A DNA stretch of 64,000 nucleotides. It comes from CAZOVK01 sp964583165. GTDB taxonomy: Bacteria > Bacillota > Clostridia > Lachnospirales > WRAX01. Shown piece after piece: positions 1 through 7,060 of the stretch; position 1 is the stretch's first letter, and each line of letters begins with the position of its first letter. Made by a program: the position numbers and the translations under genes. The notes beneath the pieces are model-generated. The model had not been told where the DNA came from and searched no databases. It saw only the letters and a list, made by a program, of their open reading frames with translations. The stretch spans positions 1 through 64,000 of the forward strand of contig CAZOVK010000003.1 of NCBI GenBank assembly GCA_964583165.1, in the 5' to 3' direction.

Positions 1-23
1 CGATATTTTAATACTTAACCCAT

Positions 24-97
24 GTACTTGTAGCTCAGCAGGATAGAGCAACGGACTTCTAAGCCGTGGGTCGGGGGTTCGAATCCCTCCAGGTACG
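24..97 (+). tRNA. tRNA-Arg (anticodon UCU)
   Basis: A complete cloverleaf can be folded. The acceptor stem pairs 24-30 with 90-96 (one G-U pair), the D stem pairs 33-36 with 46-49, the anticodon loop is 56-62 with UCU at 58-60, and the T arm is 73-89 with the usual TTCGAAT loop. UCU reads AGA and AGG arginine codons. The 3' CCA is not encoded (GTAG follows the discriminator base G97). The last pair of the anticodon stem (A55 opposite G63) is a mismatch. Confidence 0.96.
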
Positions 98-102
98 TAG
101 CG

Positions 103-137
103 AAAACGCCTTGGAGCAGGCGTTTTTTATTTTTTTG
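103..137 (+). terminator. Rho-independent terminator of the tRNA gene
   Basis: AAAACGCC (103-110) pairs perfectly with GGCGTTTT (119-126) around an 8-nt loop, followed by a T-rich stretch. It lies six bases after the tRNA. Confidence 0.85.
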
Positions 138-147
138 TTGTGGCATT

Positions 148-384
148 TTAGTCATCCACTTCGATATACCACAAGTCTTCATCCCTATAAAGTAAAATGT
201 GCTTCTTTCGTATGCGGCAGGTATACCTTGTGCCTATACCGCCGGCTTTAAGGCTGGCGGCTTTACGTACATCTATGATGCGGTCGATTTCAAAGGTTCG
301 CCCGTCTTCCCACTGGATAGAGATTGGTGTTAACTGACCCTCGACAGAAAATCTTGCGGTGACACCGACGTTTTTTCTACTCAC
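148..384 (-). CDS. Small protein partnered with Y-family polymerase (DUF6504-like layout)
   Basis: 78-residue protein of unknown function, probably all-beta. It starts at a GTG with GGAGG 11 bases upstream; that GGAGG lies just past the polymerase stop, so the two genes form an operon with an 18-base gap. The sequence holds a short Gln-Trp-Glu-Asp-Gly-Arg strand, an Ile-Asp-Arg-Ile-Ile-Asp-Val core and a closing Asp-Leu-Trp-Tyr-Ile-Glu strand. This pattern and its position beside a translesion polymerase resemble the small DUF6504 proteins found next to ImuB/DinB genes in other bacteria, but I infer that from layout only. It may be an accessory factor for the polymerase. No signal peptide or membrane segment is visible. 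Confidence 0.75.
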   Translation of the reverse strand: MSRKNVGVTARFSVEGQLTPISIQWEDGRTFEIDRIIDVRKAASLKAGGIGTRYTCRIRKKHILLYRDEDLWYIEVDD

Positions 385-402
385 CTAACAGATAGCCTCC
401 TG

Positions 403-1659
403 CTACAAAATTGCTCCGTCAAAATAATTTATAGGATGTATTATATTTTCTTCTTTTGCGTTTAAGCCGGTTAAAACCCTGTCAACTAACAATATTCCTC
501 TCTTGATAGCGTGATAACCAAAACGGGAACGTATCTCATCAACGCTTTGTTCGAGCCTTTCTTCTTTGTCGCGCTTCTTAAAATCTGTGAATAGATTTAG
601 CTGAATGCCGGTGTCCTTATCTACCAGATTTGTGCCTCTGATGCCTAAACTGCGTAACGGCTCTAGAAATTTGTACTTTGACATGAATATTTCAATAGCT
701 TTTTCGGCGATTTCTTTTGTAAGGAATGAAGGATATTCAAGCTTTGCCTGCCTATCACACGATACAAGATTTTTATCGCGTATATAGATTTGTACGGTTG
801 TACATTTTAGGTTTTGCTCCCTTAATCTAGCGGCTACCGACTCTGCGAGCATAAAAAATGTAGCCCTAACTTCATCTAAATTCGTCAGGTCATGCGATGT
901 CGTGGTTGAATTGCCCACACTCTTTATATAACTTTCAGCACCGTTCGACGCGACGGGTGATGTGTCCTGTCCGTTGGCGAATTGGTGGATAACCAGCCCC
1001 CATTTTCCGAGCCAAGAGTATAGAAGATTTGGGTCACAATTGGCCAAATCGCCAATGGTTCTGATGCCGTATCTCTGGAGCTTTTTTGTTGTCGAACGCC
1101 CTACGTACAGCAAATCAGAAGCGGGTAGAACCCACACGACATCCTTGTAATTACTCTTAGTTATCACGGTTGTCGCGTCGGGCTTTTTAATATCGCTACC
1201 AAGTTTGGCGAATATCTTGTTGAAGCTTACTCCGACAGATACCGTCAGGCCCAATTCACTATAAACCCTACGACGGATTTCATCAGCGATGGTTTTGCCA
1301 TTGCCGAATAGGCTCATGCTGGCTGTTACATCAAGCCAGCTTTCGTCTATACCGAAAGACTCCATTTGGTCGGTATACTCGGCGTAAATCTCTCTTACCA
1401 GCCTTGAAAACTTCAAATACCTTTCAAAGTTAGCGGGCACAACAACTAAATCTTTGCACTTCTGCTTCGCTTGCCACACCGTTTCGCCGGTGGCTACCCC
1501 GAATGCTTTGGCTAGATTGTTTTTTGCCAATATTATACCATGCCTTGCCGCTTCATCACCGCCGACAGCTACGGGCATATGTCGTATCTTTGGGTTACAG
1601 AAGCACTCTACCGAGGCATAGAAGGAATTCAAATCAGAATGAAGTATTGTCCTTTCCAT
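403..1659 (-). CDS. dinB: Y-family (DinB/UmuC-type) translesion DNA polymerase
   Basis: Error-prone DNA polymerase that copies past damaged template bases. Motifs are intact: the first catalytic Asp lies in DLNSFYASVE (Asp9) and the acidic pair Asp105-Glu106 in SFGIDESWLD. A palm/fingers region, a helix-hairpin-helix region near 185-205 and a little-finger domain follow. The pentapeptide QLNLF at about 353-357 is a beta-clamp binding motif, usual in this family. I start it at ATG 1659: GAGGTGA lies eight bases upstream. The longer frame opening at a GTG at 1671 would place that GTG inside this ribosome binding site, so it is unlikely. The protein is 418 residues, normal for this family (UvrX/YqjW-like). 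It is transcribed with the 78-residue gene downstream. Whether it is LexA controlled cannot be settled; only a weak half-matching site lies upstream. Confidence 0.95.
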   Translation of the reverse strand: MERTILHSDLNSFYASVECFCNPKIRHMPVAVGGDEAARHGIILAKNNLAKAFGVATGETVWQAKQKCKDLVVVPANFERYLKFSRLVREIYAEYTDQMESFGIDESWLDVTASMSLFGNGKTIADEIRRRVYSELGLTVSVGVSFNKIFAKLGSDIKKPDATTVITKSNYKDVVWVLPASDLLYVGRSTTKKLQRYGIRTIGDLANCDPNLLYSWLGKWGLVIHQFANGQDTSPVASNGAESYIKSVGNSTTTSHDLTNLDEVRATFFMLAESVAARLREQNLKCTTVQIYIRDKNLVSCDRQAKLEYPSFLTKEIAEKAIEIFMSKYKFLEPLRSLGIRGTNLVDKDTGIQLNLFTDFKKRDKEERLEQSVDEIRSRFGYHAIKRGILLVDRVLTGLNAKEENIIHPINYFDGAIL

Positions 1660-1728
1660 ATAAGCTATCACCTCTAGTAGTATTATATAAATAACATATG
1701 AATAAACAGGTGATTTTATTAAAATAGC

Positions 1729-1759
1729 TTGACTTTGACACCGTGTCGTCCTTTATAAT
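1729..1759 (+). promoter_or_regulatory. MerR-type autoregulated promoter with 19-bp spacer and operator
   Basis: A TTGACT -35 (1729-1734) and perfect TATAAT -10 (1754-1759) are separated by 19 bp, the over-long spacing that MerR-family activators correct by untwisting DNA. The spacer holds the perfect palindrome GACAC-C-GTGTC (1737-1747). The MerR-type gene begins 25 bases downstream, so autoregulation is likely. Confidence 0.75.
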
Positions 1760-1783
1760 ATAGTTGGAAAGGGGAGGAGCAGA

Positions 1784-2767
1784 ATGGACCCTACGGGGCT
1801 TATGACTATCAGCGAAATGTCTTCTACGTTTGGGATATCAACGCGCATGTTGCGGTATTATGAGCAGGTGGGGCTTCTTGCGAGTACGCGGCGCTATGAT
1901 TATGCTTATCGGGTTTATGACGAAAACGCAGTGAGGCGGTTGAAGCAGATTATTGTATTGCGGAAGCTTCGGATTTCTGTTAAGCAAATGACAGAGATTT
2001 TTGGCAATAACAGCCTTAGCCGAGCCGTTGATATTTTTTTGGAGAGTATCGGCGAAATTGACAGCGAGATGACCGCGCTTAATACGATTAGGCGGCTTTT
2101 GATTGGTCTAGTGGCGCGTTTGAGCAGTTATGCGGATAATCCGGACGGGTTGAATACCCTGCAAGATGATGATATACTGGAAGCCATTTCAGCGCTTAAC
2201 CTTTCTGATAACAGATTGAGGGGAGAATCGGATATGGAGAATTTAAATGGGGCAAGCGAGAAACTCGCGGCGCTAAAGAATGTGCGGATTTTGCACCTGC
2301 CGCCGATGACGGTTGCGGCGTATAACTATTTTGGCGAGAACCCGGAGGATAACGCCCTCAAGGTTTTCAATGAATTCGTGATGCAAAGACAACTACAGCG
2401 GGTCAAGCCGGATTTAAGGGTTTTGGGCTTCAATAACCCTTCACCGCGTGGGAATGAAACATACGGTTATGAGTTTTGGGTCACAATCCCCGAGGGCATG
2501 GACGTGCCGGAGCCGCTGAAGAAGTTGCACTTTGCGGGCGGGCTTTACGCGGCGCATTGCATTAGAATGGGTGATTTACATGAGTGGCAGTTGCTGGATA
2601 GGTGGGTTAAAGACAGCGAAGAGTATGACTATGACGAACGGGAGCCGTATGGTATGGGCGGGTGCTTAGAAGAGCATTTGAACGCCTTCACATATTATGA
2701 AAACGGTGCAAGGGGCGGTATTATTCAGCTTGATTTGATGATTCCGGTTAAACCGCGGCGAAAGTAA
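1784..2767 (+). CDS. MerR-family regulator with GyrI-like effector-binding domain
   Basis: 327-residue transcription activator of the BmrR type. Residues about 7-75 form the winged helix of MerR proteins (ISTRMLRYYEQVGLL, then YRVYDENAVRRL). A coiled-coil dimerisation helix follows at 85-120, and the C-terminal 150 residues match the layout of a GyrI-like/AraC-type effector-binding domain (PPMTVAAY, then EFWVTIPEG), which binds bulky cationic or hydrophobic drugs in known relatives. ATG 1784 has GGGGAGG six bases upstream. The protein probably controls its own 19-bp-spacer promoter. No drug transporter lies beside it, so further targets would be elsewhere. It ends at a shared bidirectional terminator. 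Confidence 0.9.
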   Translation: MDPTGLMTISEMSSTFGISTRMLRYYEQVGLLASTRRYDYAYRVYDENAVRRLKQIIVLRKLRISVKQMTEIFGNNSLSRAVDIFLESIGEIDSEMTALNTIRRLLIGLVARLSSYADNPDGLNTLQDDDILEAISALNLSDNRLRGESDMENLNGASEKLAALKNVRILHLPPMTVAAYNYFGENPEDNALKVFNEFVMQRQLQRVKPDLRVLGFNNPSPRGNETYGYEFWVTIPEGMDVPEPLKKLHFAGGLYAAHCIRMGDLHEWQLLDRWVKDSEEYDYDEREPYGMGGCLEEHLNAFTYYENGARGGIIQLDLMIPVKPRRK

Positions 2768-2778
2768 TGGTGGAAATG

Positions 2779-2810
2779 AAAAAGGCAGGTGAATATACCC
2801 CGCCTTTTTT
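2779..2810. terminator. Bidirectional terminator between convergent genes
   Basis: AAAAAGGC (2779-2786) pairs with GCCTTTTT (2802-2809), giving T-runs on both strands. It serves the MerR gene from the left and the DHH gene from the right. Confidence 0.8.
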
Positions 2811-2818
2811 GTATGAAT

Positions 2819-3739
2819 CTATTGTTTGTTCATTAAGATGATGTCGTCTAACAGCGCTGCTAAGTCCTCGGTCATGGTTTCGCTCGAGAACTGGCATGTG
2901 CCGACAGCCGTATGACCGCCGCCGCCGTATTTGAGCATGAGCGAGCCAACATCTATCTTGCAAGTGCGGTTCAATACACTGTAGCCAACGGCCGCACTGC
3001 AACCTTTTTTGTCCTTGCCGTCAACAATCCAGACAGATATGTTCTGCTCGGGGTAAAGGCTATAAATGAGGAAGCGGTTACCCGTGTAAATCGTGTCAAG
3101 CCCGCGTAGGTCGGTGATAATCACTTGTTCAACGGTCTTAGTATGGTTTGTGAGCATATCGCGGAAGAGTTTATCCTGCTCGAAGTACATTTTAACGCGC
3201 TCTTGGACATCGGGTTTTTTAAGAATTGTTTCTATGGATTCCGTCCTGCACCATTCAATCATCTCTTCCATGAGCTGATAGTTGCTGATGCTGAAGTTGC
3301 GGAAACGCCCTAAGCCTGTGCGTGGGTCCATAAGGAAGCCCAGAAGAATCCAGCCCTCGGGGTTCTGAATCTCTTCGGCCGTGAGATGCCCAGAGTCAAC
3401 CTTGTCAACAGCGGCGAGCATATCCTTGAATTGAGACAGCGTTTTGTCGCCGTCATAATAGTCATAGACAACATGCGCGGCGCTCGGTAGTAAGCGGCTT
3501 GCGCCATTATACATGCCCATATAAGCTATGCGCTCTTGTTCACTGGAATGGTGGTCGAACCACAGCCCACAACCCTGAACGAAGGGCACATTAGCGAGCA
3601 CGTCGTCCTTGGTTACTTCGATAAGGCCGTCCTGCAAATCCTTCGGGTGGACGAACTTCCAGGAGTCAATTATCCCGCGTTCACGCAAAAACACAGCGCA
3701 GATGAGTCCGTCAAAATCAGAACGTGTAATAAGTCGCAT
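2819..3739 (-). CDS. DHH-family phosphoesterase
   Basis: 306-residue soluble hydrolase of the DHH superfamily, which cleaves phosphodiester or phosphoanhydride bonds with two metal ions. The metal motifs SDFDG (about residues 7-11) and FDHH (about 75-78) and a C-terminal DHHA1-like glycine cluster (YGGGGHTAVG, about 270-280) are all present. The substrate cannot be told from sequence; relatives act on oligoribonucleotides, cyclic dinucleotides or polyphosphate. ATG 3739 has GGAGAG seven bases upstream; a frame open further upstream lacks such a site. It follows the CAP gene by 17 bases and is probably cotranscribed with it from the promoter at 4478-4505. Confidence 0.88.
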   Translation of the reverse strand: MRLITRSDFDGLICAVFLRERGIIDSWKFVHPKDLQDGLIEVTKDDVLANVPFVQGCGLWFDHHSSEQERIAYMGMYNGASRLLPSAAHVVYDYYDGDKTLSQFKDMLAAVDKVDSGHLTAEEIQNPEGWILLGFLMDPRTGLGRFRNFSISNYQLMEEMIEWCRTESIETILKKPDVQERVKMYFEQDKLFRDMLTNHTKTVEQVIITDLRGLDTIYTGNRFLIYSLYPEQNISVWIVDGKDKKGCSAAVGYSVLNRTCKIDVGSLMLKYGGGGHTAVGTCQFSSETMTEDLAALLDDIILMNKQ

Positions 3740-3756
3740 ACTATCTCTCTCCTTGG

Positions 3757-4458
3757 CTAACGCCCAATGAATAACTGTGCCCAATACATAGTACCGTTGT
3801 CTTTGACAGAGCCAGTTCCTAAATGGGTGTAATTTTTATTCAAAATGTTGGCTTTGTGGCCGGGTGAGTTCATCCAGCCCTCAACGACAGCGGCGGGTGT
3901 GGGATAGCCCGACGCGATATTTTCGCCCGCATATGCGTAGCTAATGCCGTCTAATGTTGTGTAGGGAGATGTGCCGTCCGGGCGCTTATGCTCAAACAGC
4001 GTCACAATTTCAGTGGCGCGAACCTGTGCGGCTTCTGAAAGCTTGGCATCTGTTTTGAGTGGGGCTAAACCTTGCTTTGAGCGCTCAATATTGACAAGGC
4101 GTAACACCTCTTCTTCATATGAGGCCGTATCATTGTTTTTATCGCCGGATGATACCTCGCCTAAGTAAATGGTGTTAGTGCCGCTATCCCAGTTTACGTC
4201 AATGCCCACGGCGTTGGCCAAAGAACGCAACGGTAGATAAGTGGTGCCTTGATAGACAAGCGGAAGCGTCGTATTGCCATATGAATCCGCAGGAGTAAAC
4301 CGTGTGCCGTTTAGGTAGATGCTCACCTGCATAAACGTAGCTGTGACGTTTTGGTTAGACGTAGCCCCATAGACAAACATCCCCCCTGTAGCAAGCGCGA
4401 AAACGACAGCGAGCGTGAACAACGAACCCTTGATGAATTGAATGGTGTCACGTTTCAT
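3757..4458 (-). CDS. Secreted CAP/SCP-domain protein with copper-amine-oxidase-like N-terminal domain
   Basis: 233-residue exported protein. Residues 1-31 are a signal peptide or membrane anchor (positively charged start, then a hydrophobic run ending in Gly-Ala-Thr). Residues about 45-100 form the small stalk-like domain often called Cu-amine-oxidase N-terminal (LPLRSLANAVGIDVNWD). Residues about 113-233 form a CAP domain like that of YkwD-type proteins (LRLVNIERSKQGL, then FEHKRPDG, AGENIASGY and GWMNSPGHKANIL), including the conserved His and Glu. CAP proteins are secreted and often linked with cell wall or spores; the activity is unknown here. GAGGAGA precedes ATG 4458. It has its own strong promoter at 4478-4505. 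Confidence 0.9.
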   Translation of the reverse strand: MKRDTIQFIKGSLFTLAVVFALATGGMFVYGATSNQNVTATFMQVSIYLNGTRFTPADSYGNTTLPLVYQGTTYLPLRSLANAVGIDVNWDSGTNTIYLGEVSSGDKNNDTASYEEEVLRLVNIERSKQGLAPLKTDAKLSEAAQVRATEIVTLFEHKRPDGTSPYTTLDGISYAYAGENIASGYPTPAAVVEGWMNSPGHKANILNKNYTHLGTGSVKDNGTMYWAQLFIGR

Positions 4459-4477
4459 AGTGTTCTCCTCTACTATA

Positions 4478-4505
4478 ATTATAAGCGAAACGCCGTTTAA
4501 GTCAA
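4478..4505 (-). promoter_or_regulatory. Promoter of the CAP-DHH operon with palindrome in spacer
   Basis: On the minus strand TTGACT (4500-4505), a 16-bp spacer and perfect TATAAT (4478-4483) precede the CAP gene. The spacer holds the perfect 11-bp palindrome AAACGCCGTTT (4488-4498), a candidate operator. Confidence 0.7.
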
Positions 4506-4518
4506 TAGTAATGTCTAT

Positions 4519-7026
4519 CTAATGTAGTTTGAATCCGGACAACTGGCTTCTGAGCGCGGACGCTTCGCTGGCGAGTTGTGAAGCGCTGGCGGTGTTTTGT
4601 TCTGAAATAGACATATAGCTGGCCGCCGTGTTCGCTACTTCCTCGATTGAGAGCATGACCTCTGATAGGCTTTCTGATTCAACGCTTGTTGCGTCCGCTA
4701 TTTCTTTGACGATATTCGCGACGTTTTGGGCGTTGGTGACTATGCTGGCGAGGGATGAGCCGGTTTCTTTGGCTATCTGTATGCCGCTGTCAATGCGCTC
4801 AAGCGCCTCCTTGACGTAACGAGCGGTTTCCTTTGACGATAGCAGGCTTCTGTTCGCGAGTTGTCTTACGTCGTCGGCTACAACTGAGAAACCCTTGCCC
4901 GCTTCGCCCGCGTGAGCCGCTTCGATGGACGCGTTAAGCGCGAGCAGGTTTGTTTGACGCGCTATCGCATCTATAGTTTCCATAACGCCCGCAATGTGGT
5001 TCGACGCGTCCTTGATACTCTCCATCGCGTCAAGTAGGTGGCGCATTTGCTCGTTGCCCGTATCGGCCATCTGCATGGAATCATGAGAAAGGCGTGTAGC
5101 ATCGGTTGTGCGCGTGTTGTTACTCTGGGTTAGGGTATTAACTGCCGTGAGTTTCTCGCGTAAACCGTCCATAATCGTTGCCTGGCGCGCCGCACTATCG
5201 GCGAGTGTGCCCGATGAATGGGCGACATGCCGCGTATCGTCAGAAACTTGTTCGCTGGACATGATAATTGCGGAAAAGACCTTATTCAGATTGTTGATGA
5301 TGAGGTTGATACTCTCCTCAATCCGTTGGAACTCACCGGGGTAGTGGCTCGTTATCTTAACAGTCAGATTGCGTCTGGCGACGGCGGAAAGAGATGTTGA
5401 AATCTCTGTAATATAGCCCGAGAGTGACTTGACTGTTGCATTGGCCGACTGTTGAATGTTCTTAAACGCGCCCTCGAAGCTACCTTCCATTGTCACGTCA
5501 AGAACGCCGTTTTTCATTTGAAGCAAGCAGTGCTCAATCTGTTCAATCGGTGCGGCGACAGACTCGATACCCGTGTTGAGCTTCTGGAGCAGGAGTTTCC
5601 AATCGCCCTCGAAGTTTTCTGAATCGGCGCGGAAATCTAAACGCCCCATTGCCGTACTCTCGGCGAAGGTTGAAATTTCACGGCTGATGTTTAATAGGTT
5701 TGCGCGAAGCTCTTCGATTATCTTGTTGCCTACACTTTGCTTACCGGGGAAAACCTTGGCGTATGCCGCGAAATCGCCGTCACCCAGTTTATCCATAATA
5801 TCGAGAAGGCTTAGGAAGTTCTCTATATACATAGAGGTCATATTGTTCACGCCGTCAGCCACGTCACGGAACGCACCCGAGAATGATTTTCCGTCGAGCT
5901 TTTTATCCCAGTCACCGCGCGCGTGGGCGGCTGACATAGAGCGCATGTCGCTGACGAGTTTGTTCAGCGCGGTTACAATATCCATAAAGCAACCCGCGAG
6001 TGTGTCAAGCTCGTTATTTGTTTTGGCTTCAATCAACACGTCCATATCGCCGGCGGCGACCTTACGCGCGCCTTCTGTCAGTAGCTTAATCGGTTTGCTG
6101 ATGATGCTGTCAACGGTGATGATAAGAAAGACCACACTTGCGCCGAGCACAAACAGTAAAATCACGATAGACCACGTGAGCATGGAATTACAGCTTTCAA
6201 GAATTTCATGTTGAGGAGCTGCCGAGTAGAGCGTCCAGCCTGTTGCCGGTATTGTTCGATAGATGAAATAGCGCATTACGCCGTCATAGTCCTTAACCAG
6301 TATGCGCCCGTCCTTACCATCGGCTTGTGCCGCCACTTGCTTATATGTCGGTATAGACAGAAACTGTGTCATTTGCTTGGCAGACGGTTGAAAATCTTTG
6401 TTTGGGTGTGATATGATGTTACCGTTGGCATCAACAAGGAAGTTATAGCCGTTTTTATAGGCTTCCATCTCTGCCATCATTTCTATTATCGTGTTCATGA
6501 AGATATCCATTGACACTACAGTATTCTTGCCGTTTACTACACCGATTGAGCGCGTGATTGTCGTTACCATATCGCCCGTCTGAGCGTCAACATATGGCTC
6601 CGTGAACAAGATATGGCCATTTGCGCCCATAGCTGCCTTATACCAGTCGCGCGATGTTGGGTCATACTCTTCGGGTGACCAACCGCTGCCGAACATAAAT
6701 GAGCCATCATCGAACCCCGCGTATACATCAAGAACGGTAGAATCCAATTCAAGGACGTTCTCCAGAATGCTTTTTCGCGCTTCATCGTCGGTGACGACCC
6801 CAAAGAAAATGCCGATGTCATTGGTCATAGCGGCTCTTGAAGAGAGCCAGCCATCAAATTCATGCGCATTGGCGGACACAATATTTGCGGTGTTGGCGAG
6901 AGTAGTTGTAAGAATGATATTGCGTGCTATAAAGTAGCTCACTATTGTCAGTATAATCATACCGAGCGCAATATTGGTGACAACAAGAACTGTCAACCGT
7001 GTGCGAATACTCATTTTTCTAAGCAC
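4519..7026 (-). CDS. Methyl-accepting chemotaxis protein with Cache sensor domain
   Basis: Transmembrane chemoreceptor that passes an outside signal to CheA/CheW. An N-terminal membrane segment (about 8-30) is followed by an extracellular dCache-type domain (DSTVLDVYAGFDDGS, then TSRDWYKAA), a second membrane segment (about 285-308), a HAMP domain (SKPIKLLTEGARKVAAGDMDV), further HAMP-like repeats, and the methylation and signalling helices. The hairpin tip QTNLLALNASIEAAHAGEAG near residue 695 is fully conserved. I place the start at GTG 7026, directly after GGAGGT, giving 835 residues. The frame stays open further upstream, but that would overlap nadE. An ATG at 7014 is possible but its spacing is long. 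It follows nadE by 34 bases and is probably cotranscribed. The ligand is unknown. It implies that the organism is motile or has a chemosensory system. Confidence 0.93.
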   Translation of the reverse strand: MLRKMSIRTRLTVLVVTNIALGMIILTIVSYFIARNIILTTTLANTANIVSANAHEFDGWLSSRAAMTNDIGIFFGVVTDDEARKSILENVLELDSTVLDVYAGFDDGSFMFGSGWSPEEYDPTSRDWYKAAMGANGHILFTEPYVDAQTGDMVTTITRSIGVVNGKNTVVSMDIFMNTIIEMMAEMEAYKNGYNFLVDANGNIISHPNKDFQPSAKQMTQFLSIPTYKQVAAQADGKDGRILVKDYDGVMRYFIYRTIPATGWTLYSAAPQHEILESCNSMLTWSIVILLFVLGASVVFLIITVDSIISKPIKLLTEGARKVAAGDMDVLIEAKTNNELDTLAGCFMDIVTALNKLVSDMRSMSAAHARGDWDKKLDGKSFSGAFRDVADGVNNMTSMYIENFLSLLDIMDKLGDGDFAAYAKVFPGKQSVGNKIIEELRANLLNISREISTFAESTAMGRLDFRADSENFEGDWKLLLQKLNTGIESVAAPIEQIEHCLLQMKNGVLDVTMEGSFEGAFKNIQQSANATVKSLSGYITEISTSLSAVARRNLTVKITSHYPGEFQRIEESINLIINNLNKVFSAIIMSSEQVSDDTRHVAHSSGTLADSAARQATIMDGLREKLTAVNTLTQSNNTRTTDATRLSHDSMQMADTGNEQMRHLLDAMESIKDASNHIAGVMETIDAIARQTNLLALNASIEAAHAGEAGKGFSVVADDVRQLANRSLLSSKETARYVKEALERIDSGIQIAKETGSSLASIVTNAQNVANIVKEIADATSVESESLSEVMLSIEEVANTAASYMSISEQNTASASQLASEASALRSQLSGFKLH

Positions 7027-7060
7027 ATTGACCTCCTGGTATCTGCAAAAAGCAGTTTTT

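Noticed and set aside
1692..1703. AACATATGAA-like sequence as LexA (DinR) box for the Y-family polymerase
   Set aside because: Only one half matches the Bacillota LexA consensus; SOS control cannot be claimed.
5573..6214. 213-codon open frame antisense to the chemoreceptor gene
   Set aside because: No ribosome binding site or family match; it mirrors the codon pattern of the real gene.
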